This document shows, in pieces, positions 56,011 to 64,000 of a DNA stretch of 64,000 bases. The stretch is taken from contig NZ_LT707064.1 of assembly GCF_900156465.1 (NCBI RefSeq), positions 1,896,001 through 1,960,000 of the forward strand. The letters are read 5' to 3'. Numbering within the stretch: the stretch's first letter is position 1; each line of letters opens with the position of its first letter. The stretch comes from Pseudomonas sp. 7SR1 (GTDB taxonomy: Bacteria > Pseudomonadota > Gammaproteobacteria > Pseudomonadales > Pseudomonadaceae). Under the pieces are notes generated by a model. It saw only the letters and a program-made list of their open reading frames with translations. It was not told the origin of the DNA and made no database searches. Made by a program: the position numbers and the translations under genes.

Positions 56011-56028
56011 TCGATTTCCTTGTGTTGA

Positions 56029-57228
56029 TCAGCTCAGAAATTTCTGCAGCAAGTCATTGAGAAACAGCTGTCCGCGCTCGGTGGCCGCCAGACGTGACGG
56101 TTCGACCTGCAACAACCCGCTTTGTTCGGCCTCGCGCCGGCCTTCGGCCAGGCTTTGCAGGGGCAGCCCTGTCCGCTCCGGGTACAGCCGCGCGTCCACG
56201 CCTTCGGTCAGGCGCAGGGCGTTCATCAGGAACTCGAAAGGCAGCTCTTCGTTGGGCAAGGCTTTTTCGCCGGCCAGGAAGCGCTTGGCCGGGTTGAGAT
56301 AGTCCTTGGGCAGGCGGGTCTTCCAGGTGCGCACGATACGCCCGTCCGGATGGCTGAGCTTGCCATGGGCGCCGGCGCCGATGCCGATGAAATCGCCGAA
56401 GCTCCAGTAATTGAGGTTGTGTCGCGCTGCCCGGCCAGGCTGGGCGTAGGCCGAGACTTCGTATTGGGCATAGCCATGCTCGGCCAGCAATGCCTGCCCT
56501 GCCTCCTGGATGTCCCACAGGGTATCGTCTTCCGGCAGGGTTGGCGGCTGGTTCCAGAACACCGTGTTCGGCTCCAGCGTCAGCTGGTACCAGGACAGGT
56601 GGGTGGGCTTCAGAGCGATGGCCTGGCGCAAGTCGCCCAAGGCGTCGTCGAGGGACTGGTCGGGCAGGCCATGCATGAGGTCCAGGTTGAAGTTGTCGAA
56701 CCCGGCCTGGCGGGCCATGCCGGCGGCGCGCACCGCTTCGTCACCGTTGTGGATCCGCCCCAGCGCCTCGAGCTTGGCCTGCTGGAAGCTCTGGACGCCG
56801 ATGGACAGGCGATTGATGCCCAGGGCACGGTATGCGACGAATTTATCTTGTTCGAAGGTGCCGGGGTTGGCTTCCAGGGTGATTTCGATGTCGGGGGCGA
56901 AGGCAATCCGCGCCGCCACGCCTTCGAGCAGCCGGCCCAGGGCCCTGGCGCTGAACAGGCTCGGGGTGCCGCCGCCAAAGAAGATCGAGCTCAGTGGCCG
57001 CCCGTATACCGCGTGCAGGTCCTGGTCGAGGTCGGCCAGCAGGGCGTCGACATATTCTTCTTCGGGCAACTGCGCACTGGCGGCGTGGGAGTTGAAATCA
57101 CAATACGGGCATTTGCGCACGCACCACGGGATGTGGACGTACAGCGCCAGGGGCGGCAGCACCGGCAGCGGCGCCCTGGGCGCTTGTGCACCGCCGTGTA
57201 TCAGCGGTGCGGGGGATTCATCGGTCAT
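56029..57228 (-). CDS. hemW: Heme chaperone HemW (radical SAM, oxygen-independent coproporphyrinogen oxidase-like)
   Basis: A 399-residue radical SAM protein. The cluster motif is C36-x3-C40-x2-C43 in [41 protein letters not shown] and [11 protein letters not shown] follow, and a C-terminal HemN_C domain starts around residue 300. It is of the HemW (heme-trafficking) type rather than true HemN. The ATG at 57228 overlaps the rdgB stop; the extension to 57414 runs antiparallel to rdgB sequence and is rejected. Confidence 0.92.
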   Translation of the reverse strand: MTDESPAPLIHGGAQAPRAPLPVLPPLALYVHIPWCVRKCPYCDFNSHAASAQLPEEEYVDALLADLDQDLHAVYGRPLSSIFFGGGTPSLFSARALGRLLEGVAARIAFAPDIEITLEANPGTFEQDKFVAYRALGINRLSIGVQSFQQAKLEALGRIHNGDEAVRAAGMARQAGFDNFNLDLMHGLPDQSLDDALGDLRQAIALKPTHLSWYQLTLEPNTVFWNQPPTLPEDDTLWDIQEAGQALLAEHGYAQYEVSAYAQPGRAARHNLNYWSFGDFIGIGAGAHGKLSHPDGRIVRTWKTRLPKDYLNPAKRFLAGEKALPNEELPFEFLMNALRLTEGVDARLYPERTGLPLQSLAEGRREAEQSGLLQVEPSRLAATERGQLFLNDLLQKFLS

Positions 57229-57821
57229 TGCAGGCCCAGGCGTTGACGCAGAAGGACCATGGCGCGGGCGCGGTGGCTCAGCTGGTTCTTTTCCGCAGGG
57301 CCCAGTTCGGCGCTGGAGCAGTTTCGTTCCGGTACCCAGAACAGCGGGTCGTAGCCGAAACCGTGTTCGCCCCGGGCCTCGGTGAGAATGCGCCCGTGCC
57401 ACAAGCCTTCGCACAGGATCGGCAGCGGATCATCGGCATGCCGGACCAGCGCCAGGACACAGACGAATTGCGCCCCCCGCTCGGCTTCAGGTACATCCCT
57501 GAGGGCTTCGAGCAGCTTGGCGTTGTTCGCCGCGTCGCCCTTGCCGTCGGCATAACGTGCCGAATAGATGCCCGGCGCGCCGCCGAGAAAGTCCACCGCC
57601 AGCCCGGAGTCGTCGGCCAGCGCCGGCAGGCCCGAGAGGCGTGCGGCGTTGCGGGCCTTGAGGATGGCGTTCTCGACGAACGACAGGCCGGTTTCTTCAG
57701 GTTCCACCTGGCTGAACTCGCCGATGGAGCGCAGGTGCACCGAGTCGCCGAGCATGGCCTGGAGCTCCTTGAGCTTGCCGGCGTTGTGGCTGGCCAGTAC
57801 GAGTTGGGTGAGGTTCATCAT
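57225..57821 (-). CDS. rdgB: dITP/XTP pyrophosphatase RdgB
   Basis: A 198-residue HAM1-family house-cleaning NTPase: [46 protein letters not shown] (Mg-binding Asp pair) and [11 protein letters not shown]. It hydrolyses deaminated purine triphosphates. Starts at 57821 or 57818 differ by one Met. It overlaps both neighbours by four bases, giving a tight operon. Confidence 0.96.
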   Translation of the reverse strand: MMNLTQLVLASHNAGKLKELQAMLGDSVHLRSIGEFSQVEPEETGLSFVENAILKARNAARLSGLPALADDSGLAVDFLGGAPGIYSARYADGKGDAANNAKLLEALRDVPEAERGAQFVCVLALVRHADDPLPILCEGLWHGRILTEARGEHGFGYDPLFWVPERNCSSAELGPAEKNQLSHRARAMVLLRQRLGLQ

Positions 57822-58252
57822 TGGCCCGGAAACAGTTCCTGGTTGAAGTTGATGGTGTTGATCTTGTCGCCGGTTCGCACCTTGATTTCAAAGGTGCGGG
57901 TTTCCTGCTGGGGTACTGGATACTGGGCGATGTAGTAGATCGCGCCTTGCTCGGTCACCTGCTTGAATTTCAGCGGGATGCTCTGGCTGGTGAGGTCTTT
58001 CACCGTGCCGCTGACCTGGGCCATCAAGGGCTTGCCATCCTTGAGTACCGAGACGTTGATCACACCCTGTTGCTTGCTGCGGATCAGCTCGGCGCCCTTG
58101 GCGATATCTGGTGCCAGGAAGGTGGAGTTGAACGTGTTGTAGTGCACGGTGATGTCACCGAACACTTCCTTGCGTTCGGCCTTGATGGCGTCGGCGGCCA
58201 TGGCGCCAATGCTCAGGCAGGCGGTGATGAGAAACAACGCTAGACGTTTCAT
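57818..58252 (-). CDS. Exported DUF4426 protein
   Basis: A 144-residue periplasmic protein: signal peptide [20 protein letters not shown], then an Ig-like beta-rich domain with [20 protein letters not shown] and [20 protein letters not shown]. It lies between metW and rdgB on the same strand, 25 bases after metW. The ATG at 58252 starts the signal peptide. The function is unknown. Confidence 0.87.
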   Translation of the reverse strand: MKRLALFLITACLSIGAMAADAIKAERKEVFGDITVHYNTFNSTFLAPDIAKGAELIRSKQQGVINVSVLKDGKPLMAQVSGTVKDLTSQSIPLKFKQVTEQGAIYYIAQYPVPQQETRTFEIKVRTGDKINTINFNQELFPGQ

Positions 58253-58277
58253 GTCGTGCTCCTGGTAGGGCCGGGGT

Positions 58278-58898
58278 TCATACCGCGATCTGGTGGTCGG
58301 CAAGGCCTGGGCTGCTGACCCGATAGATGCCTATTTCACCTAACAGATTAGGCCATAGCTTGCTGGCCCACCCGTGGCGGTGTTGCTGGTCCACCGCCAG
58401 GCGATCGATGACCTTGGCCTGGCGTTCGCGGCACAGCTCCTCGAAATCCTCGAAGGTACAAAAGTGGATGTTCGGCGTGTTGTACCAGGTGTAGGGCAGG
58501 AATTCCGACACCGGCATGCGCCCCTTGCTCGCCAGGTACCAGCGGCAGCGCCAATGGCCGAAGTTGGGGAAGGTGATGATGCACTGGCGTCCGACCCGGA
58601 GCATTTCGTCGAGAATCCTGTCCGGGTAATGCACCGCTTGCAGGGCCTGGGTCATGACCACGATATCGAAGCTGTTGCTGGCGAAGTTGCCCAGGCCCTT
58701 GTCCAGGTCCTGTTCAATGACGTTGATGCCCTTGGCCACGCACTCGGCGATGTTGTCCGGGTCGTTTTCCAGGCCGTAGCCGGTGACTTGCTTGTTGTCC
58801 CGCAGCCAGGTCAGCAGTTCGCCGTTGCCGCAGCCCAGGTCGAGCACGCGGCTGCCGGCGGGGATCCATTCCTGGATGATTTCCAGATCGGCTCTCAT
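58278..58898 (-). CDS. metW: Methionine biosynthesis protein MetW
   Basis: A 206-residue SAM-methyltransferase-fold protein: SRVLDLGCGNGELLTWL, GLENDPDNIAECVAKGINVI, QDLDKGLGNFASNSFD and VVMTQALQAVHYPD. MetW acts with MetX in homoserine acylation for methionine synthesis. It starts 7 bases after the metX stop, in the order metX-metW. Confidence 0.93.
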   Translation of the reverse strand: MRADLEIIQEWIPAGSRVLDLGCGNGELLTWLRDNKQVTGYGLENDPDNIAECVAKGINVIEQDLDKGLGNFASNSFDIVVMTQALQAVHYPDRILDEMLRVGRQCIITFPNFGHWRCRWYLASKGRMPVSEFLPYTWYNTPNIHFCTFEDFEELCRERQAKVIDRLAVDQQHRHGWASKLWPNLLGEIGIYRVSSPGLADHQIAV

Positions 58899-58905
58899 GG
58901 CGTCC

Positions 58906-60045
58906 TCACAGCGTAATACGGTTCATATAGTTGCCGAACGCCTGCAGGTAGCGCGGGATCGGGATCAGAAAGGCGTCGTGGCCCTGGGGGGCGTCGATTT
59001 CCAGGTAGCAGACGTCCTTGCGCGCCGTCATCAGCGCATCCACCAGCTCCCGGGAGCGGGCCGGGGAAAAGCGCCAGTCGGTGGTGAACGACATCACGCA
59101 GAACTTGGCGGTGGCGCCGGCGAAGGTCTTCGCCAGGTCATTGTCGAAGTTCGCCGCTGGATCGAAGTAGTCCAGGGCCTTGGTCATCAACAGGTAGGTG
59201 TTGGCATCGAAGCGCCCGGAGAACTCCTCGCCCTGGTAGCGCAGGTAGCTTTCCACCTGGAACTCGACGCTGTGGAAGTCGTAGTTGAGCTTTTCGCTCT
59301 TGAGGCCCCGGCCGAATTTTTCGCCCATGGAGTCATCGGATAGGTAGGTGATATGCCCGACCATCCGCGCCAGCATGAGCCCGCGCTTGGGAATCACGCC
59401 GTGCTCCTGGAACGAGCCGCCGTGGAACTCCGGATCGGTGAGGATCGCCTGGCGCGCCACTTCGTTGAAGGCGATGTTCTGTGCCGACAGCTTGGGAGCC
59501 GAGGCGATTGCCAGGCAATGACGCACACGGTCCGGGTAGGTGATGGTCCACTGTAGGGCCTGCATGCCCCCCAGGCTGCCGCCGATGACCGCTGCCCACT
59601 GGTCGATGCCGAGGCGATCTGCCAGGCGGGCCTGGCTGTGGACCCAGTCTTCCACGGTCAAGACCGGAAAGTCGGCGCCGAAGGGCTTGCCGGTTTCAGG
59701 GTTGAGGCTGCTGGGGCCCGTGGAGCCATTGCAACCGCCGAGGTTGTTCAGGCTGACGACGAAGAACCTGTCGGTGTCGATGGGCTTGCCGGGGCCGATG
59801 CAACTGTCCCACCAGCCTGGCTTGCGATCGTCGACGCTGTGGTAGCCGGCGGCATGGTGATGCCCGGACAAGGCGTGGCAGATCAGCACGGCATTGCTGG
59901 CCGTGGCGTTGAGGGTGCCGTAGGTTTCATAGATCAGGTCATAGGCTGGCAACGAACGGCCGCAGGCCAGGGCCAGGGGCTCGCTGAAATGCGCCATTTG
60001 CGGCGTCACCAGACCAACGGAATCGGGGGGAAAGGCAGCTGGCAT
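58906..60045 (-). CDS. metX: Homoserine O-succinyltransferase MetX
   Basis: A 379-residue alpha/beta hydrolase-fold acyltransferase. The nucleophile S157 is in [26 protein letters not shown] forms the oxyanion site and [11 protein letters not shown] the Asp/His. In Pseudomonas these MetX enzymes use succinyl-CoA (MetXS) despite their acetyltransferase-like sequence. First gene of the metX-metW-DUF4426-rdgB-hemW run. Confidence 0.94.
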   Translation of the reverse strand: MPAAFPPDSVGLVTPQMAHFSEPLALACGRSLPAYDLIYETYGTLNATASNAVLICHALSGHHHAAGYHSVDDRKPGWWDSCIGPGKPIDTDRFFVVSLNNLGGCNGSTGPSSLNPETGKPFGADFPVLTVEDWVHSQARLADRLGIDQWAAVIGGSLGGMQALQWTITYPDRVRHCLAIASAPKLSAQNIAFNEVARQAILTDPEFHGGSFQEHGVIPKRGLMLARMVGHITYLSDDSMGEKFGRGLKSEKLNYDFHSVEFQVESYLRYQGEEFSGRFDANTYLLMTKALDYFDPAANFDNDLAKTFAGATAKFCVMSFTTDWRFSPARSRELVDALMTARKDVCYLEIDAPQGHDAFLIPIPRYLQAFGNYMNRITL

Positions 60046-60141
60046 CGACCCTGCTCTCGTTGAAATGAGGCGTAAGTCTAAAGACCGCTGGGGTTAGCGG
60101 CAAGCAAAGGCGGGGGTGTGTCTTATGGCACGGGTATTTAT

Positions 60142-60173
60142 CTGTGGCGAGGGGATAAATCCCCTCGCCACAG
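60142..60173. repeat. Perfect palindromic repeat unit
   Basis: CTGTGGCGAGGGGA (60142-60155) and TCCCCTCGCCACAG (60160-60173) are a perfect 14-bp inverted repeat with loop TAAA. The GTGGCGAGGGGATAAATCCC core is another common pseudomonad intergenic repeat, distinct from the GGGAGCGAGCTTGCTCGCGA family. It lies between metX and yggT. Confidence 0.75.
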
Positions 60174-60188
60174 AGGAGGTGCGCCCCA

Positions 60189-60779
60189 TCAGATCAGCAG
60201 GCGCAGGATTTCCGGCATCATGGTCACCGCCGCCAGGTTGTTGATCACCAGCATGTCGATCAGCTTGAGCACCATGAATGCCAGGATCGGCGAAATATCC
60301 AGGCCGCCCAGGTTCGGCACGATACGGCGGAACGGTGCCAGGGCCGGTTCGCAGATCTGGTTCACCAGCTCGGCGCCCGGGTTATGGCTGCCCGGAGCGA
60401 CCCACGACAGGATCACGCTGATGATCAGCGCGAAGAAGAAAATCTTCAGGAACAGCGCGGTCACGCCAATGATCGACCAGATCAGCAATTGCAGTGGATT
60501 GCCGGTGGTGCCGTAGGTCAGCAGCAGCGTCAGGGCCATCAGTGCCATCTGCAGGAGGATCGCCAGTACCAGCGACGACATGTCCAGGCCGAACAGGCTC
60601 GGAATGATGCGACGCAGCGGCTTGAGCAGTGGCTGGGTGGCCTTGACGACGAACTGGCACAGCGGGTTGTAGAAGTTGGCGCGTACCAGTTGCAGCACGA
60701 AACGCATCAGTACGATCAGCAGGTACAGGCTGCCGAGGGTTTGCAGCACGTAGACCGCTGCGGTGTTCAATCCGATCAT
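60189..60779 (-). CDS. YggT family membrane protein
   Basis: A 196-residue protein made of two YggT units, each with paired membrane helices: LIVLMRFVLQLVRANFYNPL with FVVKATQPLLKPLRRIIPS, and ILSWVAPGSHNPGAELVNQI with CEPALAPFRRIVPNLGG. It probably supports ion homeostasis or cell-envelope organisation. It lies 10 bases after proC on the same strand, the common yggS-proC-yggT order. Confidence 0.9.
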   Translation of the reverse strand: MIGLNTAAVYVLQTLGSLYLLIVLMRFVLQLVRANFYNPLCQFVVKATQPLLKPLRRIIPSLFGLDMSSLVLAILLQMALMALTLLLTYGTTGNPLQLLIWSIIGVTALFLKIFFFALIISVILSWVAPGSHNPGAELVNQICEPALAPFRRIVPNLGGLDISPILAFMVLKLIDMLVINNLAAVTMMPEILRLLI

Positions 60780-60789
60780 GAATGGCTCC

Positions 60790-61608
60790 TTATTGGCCCA
60801 GTTGTTCGGCCATCTCGGCCGAGCGATGCGCGGCGGCGCCGAGTGCTTTTTCCACCAGGGCTTCGAAGCCTCCGGCCTGGAACGATTTGATCGCCGCTTC
60901 GGTGGTGCCGGCGGGAGAGGTTACGCGACGCCGCAGTTCGGCGGCATCGACATCGCTGGACACTGCCATGTGGGCGGCGCCCAGTGCCGTTTGCAGGGTC
61001 AACCGGGCGGCGGTTTCCCTCGGCAGGCCAAGCTTCTCGCCGGCGGCGGTCATGGCCTCGATCAACAGGAAGAAATACGCCGGGCCCGAGCCGGAGACAG
61101 CGGTGACCGCGTCCAGCTGTTGCTCGGTCTCCAGCCATAACGCCAGGCCCACGGCCGACAGCAGCGTTTCGGCCTGCTGGCGTTGCTCGGTGGAGACCTG
61201 GGCAGTGGCGAACAGACCGCTGACGCCCTGGCGCAACAGCGCCGGGGTGTTGGGCATGCAGCGCACGATCGGCTGGGCGCCGAGCCAGTTGCTCATGCTG
61301 TCGCAGGTGATGCCCGCGGCAATCGATACCACCAGCTGATGAGGCTTGAGGCTCGGGCGGATGGCCTGGCACACGGCTTTCATCGCTTGGGGCTTGACCG
61401 CCAGCACGACGACGTCGGCGCCGTCGATGGCCTGGGCGTTATCGGCGAAGGTTTCAATGCCGTGCTCGGCGCTCACCCGGGCACGTGTCTCTTCGCCCGG
61501 ATCACTGGCGCGGATCTGCGCGGCATCCAGGCCCTTGGCCCGCAGGCCACCGATCAGGCTGGCGGCCATGTTGCCGGCGCCGATGAAGGCAATACGCGTG
61601 TTGCTCAT
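60790..61608 (-). CDS. proC: Pyrroline-5-carboxylate reductase ProC
   Basis: A 272-residue NAD(P)H enzyme for the last step of proline synthesis. Rossmann start RIAFIGAGNMAASLIGGL, then VVVLAVKPQAM, VRCMPNTPALL and the C-terminal signature SGSGPAYFFLLIEAM and RRRVTSPAGTTEAAI. The ATG at 61608 (MSNTRIAF) is used; the frame to 61740 reaches into yggS. Confidence 0.96.
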   Translation of the reverse strand: MSNTRIAFIGAGNMAASLIGGLRAKGLDAAQIRASDPGEETRARVSAEHGIETFADNAQAIDGADVVVLAVKPQAMKAVCQAIRPSLKPHQLVVSIAAGITCDSMSNWLGAQPIVRCMPNTPALLRQGVSGLFATAQVSTEQRQQAETLLSAVGLALWLETEQQLDAVTAVSGSGPAYFFLLIEAMTAAGEKLGLPRETAARLTLQTALGAAHMAVSSDVDAAELRRRVTSPAGTTEAAIKSFQAGGFEALVEKALGAAAHRSAEMAEQLGQ

Positions 61609-61651
61609 GACAGGTCCTTGATTAGAGAGAGTGGAGTTGGCATGGCTAGGG

Positions 61652-62338
61652 TCAGTGACCGCCATAATCGCGGGCGCCGAACAGGGCAGTGCCGATACGT
61701 ACCCAGGTTGCGCCCTGGGCAATGGCGGATTCGAGATCATGGCTCATGCCCATGGACAGGGTGTCCAGAGGCAGGTCCAGGCTCGCTTGAAGGCGTTGGA
61801 CCGCGGCGAAGGCCGCGTCCTGGGCGGCGCGATCCTCGGTTGGCTCGGGGATGGCCATCAGCCCGCGCAGCTTGAGGCGTGGCAGGGCGTCGATGGCGTG
61901 GGCCAGGGCCGGCAGGTCGGCCGGGGTGCAGCCGGACTTGCTGGCTTCGCCGCTGACGTTGACCTGGATGCAGATGTTCAGGGGTGGCAACCCGGACGGG
62001 CGTTGCTCGGACAGGCGTTGTGCAATTTTCAAGCGATCCACGGAATGCACCCAGGCGAAATGTTCGGCGATAGCGCGCGTCTTGTTCGACTGAATGGGGC
62101 CTATGAAGTGCCAGGTCAAGGGCAGGTCGGTCAGTTCAGCCTGTTTGCCCAGCGCTTCCTGGAGATAGTTCTCGCCGAAGTCCCGCAGGCCCGCGGCATA
62201 GGCTTCCCGCAGGGCCTGGGCGGGTTTGGTCTTGCTCACCGCCAACAGTTGGACGCTGTGCTCGGGGCGTCGGGCGGCCTGCTCCGCAGCGCGGATCCGT
62301 GAAACTACCAGGGCGATGTTGTCTGCTATCGTGGACAT
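61652..62338 (-). CDS. YggS family pyridoxal phosphate homeostasis protein
   Basis: A 228-residue TIM-barrel PLP-binding protein. The PLP Lys is in LLAVSKTKPAQALREAY; DFGENYLQEALGKQ, WHFIGPIQSNKTRAI and LSMGMSHDLESAI are family marks. It buffers PLP rather than catalysing a turnover. First gene of the yggS-proC-yggT operon and divergent from pilT. Confidence 0.94.
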   Translation of the reverse strand: MSTIADNIALVVSRIRAAEQAARRPEHSVQLLAVSKTKPAQALREAYAAGLRDFGENYLQEALGKQAELTDLPLTWHFIGPIQSNKTRAIAEHFAWVHSVDRLKIAQRLSEQRPSGLPPLNICIQVNVSGEASKSGCTPADLPALAHAIDALPRLKLRGLMAIPEPTEDRAAQDAAFAAVQRLQASLDLPLDTLSMGMSHDLESAIAQGATWVRIGTALFGARDYGGH

Positions 62339-62394
62339 AAAGAAGCGCCAGCGGGTCTGAGGTTCGCGGCATTCTACTGGAATTGAGGAGCGCT

Positions 62395-63429
62395 ATGGAT
62401 ATCACCGAACTGCTGGCGTTCAGCGCCAAACAGGGGGCGTCGGACCTGCATCTGTCCGCCGGGCTGCCGCCGATGATCCGCGTCGACGGCGACGTGCGCA
62501 GGATCAACCTGCCGGCCCTGGACCACAAGCAGGTTCATGAGTTGATCTACGACATCATGAACGACCGGCAACGAGTAGATTACGAAAAGTTTCTGGAAAC
62601 CGATTTTTCCTTCGATGTGCCGGGTGTGGCGCGGTTCCGGGTCAACGCCTTCAACCAGAATCGCGGGGCGGGGGCGGTGTTCCGGACCATTCCGTCGAAA
62701 GTCCTGACCATGGAAGACCTCGGGATGGGCGATGTGTTTCGCAAGGTGACCGAGGCGCCCCGAGGGCTGGTACTGGTGACCGGGCCGACCGGCTCGGGCA
62801 AGTCCACCACCCTGGCGGCCATGATCGACTACCTCAATACCCACAAGCATCACCACATCCTGACCATCGAAGACCCCATCGAGTTTGTCCACGAGCCGCG
62901 CAAGTGCCTGATCAACCAGCGTGAGGTGCACCGCGATACCCAGGGTTTTTCCACGGCCCTGCGCTCGGCCCTGCGGGAAGACCCGGACGTGATCCTGGTG
63001 GGGGAGATGCGCGACCTGGAGACCATTCGCCTGGCACTGACCGCCGCTGAAACAGGGCACCTGGTGTTCGGCACCCTGCACACCACCTCGGCGGCCAAGA
63101 CCATCGACCGCGTGGTGGACGTGTTTCCCGGGGATGAGAAATCAATGGTTCGCTCGATGCTGTCGGAGTCGCTGCAGGCGGTGATCTCCCAGACGCTGGT
63201 CAAGAAGATCGGTGGGGGCCGCGTCGCCGCCCACGAGATCATGCTGGGCACGTCGGCGATCCGTAACCTGATCCGCGAGGACAAGGTGGCGCAGATGTAT
63301 TCTGCCATCCAGACCGGTGGATCCCTGGGGATGCAGACGCTGGACATGTGCCTGAAGGATCTGGTGAACAAGGGGCTGATCAGCCGCGAGCATGCGCGGG
63401 AGAGGGCGCGTACGCCGGATAACTTCTAG
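62395..63429 (+). CDS. pilT: Type IV pilus retraction ATPase PilT
   Basis: A 344-residue secretion ATPase. The N-terminal PAS-like domain has SDLHLSAGLPPMIRVDGDV; Walker A is TGPTGSGKSTTLAAMIDYL, the His-box region LVFGTLHTTSAAKTIDR, and the C-terminal AIRNLIRED motif, needed for retraction, is intact. GAGGAGCGCT precedes ATG 62395. It is followed by a 142-base gap and then a convergent peptidase gene, with no pilU as in P. aeruginosa. Confidence 0.96.
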   Translation: MDITELLAFSAKQGASDLHLSAGLPPMIRVDGDVRRINLPALDHKQVHELIYDIMNDRQRVDYEKFLETDFSFDVPGVARFRVNAFNQNRGAGAVFRTIPSKVLTMEDLGMGDVFRKVTEAPRGLVLVTGPTGSGKSTTLAAMIDYLNTHKHHHILTIEDPIEFVHEPRKCLINQREVHRDTQGFSTALRSALREDPDVILVGEMRDLETIRLALTAAETGHLVFGTLHTTSAAKTIDRVVDVFPGDEKSMVRSMLSESLQAVISQTLVKKIGGGRVAAHEIMLGTSAIRNLIREDKVAQMYSAIQTGGSLGMQTLDMCLKDLVNKGLISREHARERARTPDNF

Positions 63430-63571
63430 GGGAATCGGCCAGGGACCTTCGGCGCGGCCCCCAACAAAGGCTTGCATCCTTATTTCTGGCTCGCCATCCG
63501 GGGGCTGCTTCGCAGCCCGGCGGGGCGGTACGACGTTTCGCTGAATCCCCCTCGCCACGAGGGGGCTTGAA

Positions 63572-64000
63572 TCAGCGCTGAGCCACTCGCAACCCAGCCT
63601 GTTCTTTCGGCAAGACCCGCTTGGCAACCACGTAGTGGGTGTTCCAATAAGGTTTGTTCAGGGTGTCGATGGTCACTGACTTGCCACGCCGCGGAGCATG
63701 GATGAAACGGTCGTTGCCCAGGTAGATCGCCACGTGATTGACCCGGCGGCTCTTGAGCTTGAAGAAGATCAGGTCGCCGGGCTTGAGGTCCTTGCGGTCG
63801 ACTTTCTCGCCGTGGCCGCTGGCCATTGCATTGGATGTGCGCGGCAGGTTGAACGTGGCATCGTTGAAGGCGTATTTCACCAGGCCGCTGCAATCGAATC
63901 CCTTGCTTGGGCTACTGCCGCCCCAGCGATAAGGCGTGCCGAGCACGTTCACCGCACGGCTCAGCACGTTGCTGCTGGTCTTGGGCGCCATGGGCGGTAC
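63572..64000 (-). CDS. C40 (NlpC/P60) family peptidase, N-terminal end outside the window
   Basis: The frame is open to the window edge, so the start may lie beyond 64000 (an internal ATG at 63991 exists). The visible 139+ residues form the papain-like NlpC/P60 domain: TPYRWGGSSPSKGFDCSGLV with the catalytic Cys, KPGDLIFFKLKSRRVNHVAIYLGN with the His, and FIHAPRRGKSVTI. Such enzymes hydrolyse peptide bonds in peptidoglycan. It is convergent with pilT. Confidence 0.87.
   Translation of the reverse strand, partial: VPPMAPKTSSNVLSRAVNVLGTPYRWGGSSPSKGFDCSGLVKYAFNDATFNLPRTSNAMASGHGEKVDRKDLKPGDLIFFKLKSRRVNHVAIYLGNDRFIHAPRRGKSVTIDTLNKPYWNTHYVVAKRVLPKEQAGLRVAQR

Overview
The window is about 64 kb of Pseudomonas chromosome, most likely from the P. 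fluorescens group. The evidence is high GC content, the gene content, the many intergenic REP sequences with the core GGGAGCGAGCTTGCTCGCGA, and gene order that from memory follows P. aeruginosa PAO1 in two blocks: spuI-spuH plus hacB, and folA to ilvD and then ferredoxin (PA0362) to pilT (PA0395). No tRNA, rRNA, CRISPR, prophage or intact insertion sequence was seen.

Layout. 1-2513: end of a sulfonate utilisation operon (ssuD partial, ssuC, ssuB, ssuF) with its terminator. 2566-3374: a possible HipA-like coding remnant and a TetR regulator. 3591-14066: polyamine locus, with the glutamine synthetase-like spuI divergent from spuB-spuC-spuD-spuE-spuF-spuG-spuH (uptake and gamma-glutamylation/transamination of putrescine and spermidine). 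14264-26005: hacB acylase and a mixed set of core genes (AhpD-like, hydrolase, 2OG oxygenase, DUF523, a DUF3482 GTPase/DUF2868 pair, folA, tcyP). 26319-29348: pchP and ilvD.

29615-33110 is the accessory island and the main discovery. It is a compact leftward operon beginning with a 25-codon ORF that has a near-consensus promoter, an operator-like palindrome and an excellent ribosome binding site. A strong hairpin follows, then a SagB/ThcOx-type flavin dehydrogenase, an AurF-type diiron oxygenase with its metal ligands visible, and a Bcr/CflA-type MFS exporter. The three enzyme/transporter genes overlap by 4-8 bases. This looks like a small peptide-derived natural product (RiPP-like) pathway without YcaO, radical SAM or protease genes. 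The predicted peptide has no Cys or Ser, so classical thiazole/oxazole formation does not explain it.

33289-63571 is core genome: rlmI, an HDOD protein, mutM, ferredoxin, coaD, a GMC oxidoreductase/TAT subunit/coniferyl aldehyde dehydrogenase/TetR group, a sulfurtransferase, rsmD, an active/inactive pair of M16 peptidases, ftsY-ftsE-ftsX-rpoH, mtgA, thiS-thiG-trmB, hemW-rdgB, metW-metX, yggT-proC-yggS and pilT. The window ends inside a C40 (NlpC/P60) peptidase gene.

Repeats are informative. Beside several REP pairs, three copies of a ~140-160 bp MITE-like element with TAGGCTCTG-type inverted ends lie at 8353, 20932 and 25974. At two of them the element's terminal TAG doubles as the stop codon of the adjacent gene.
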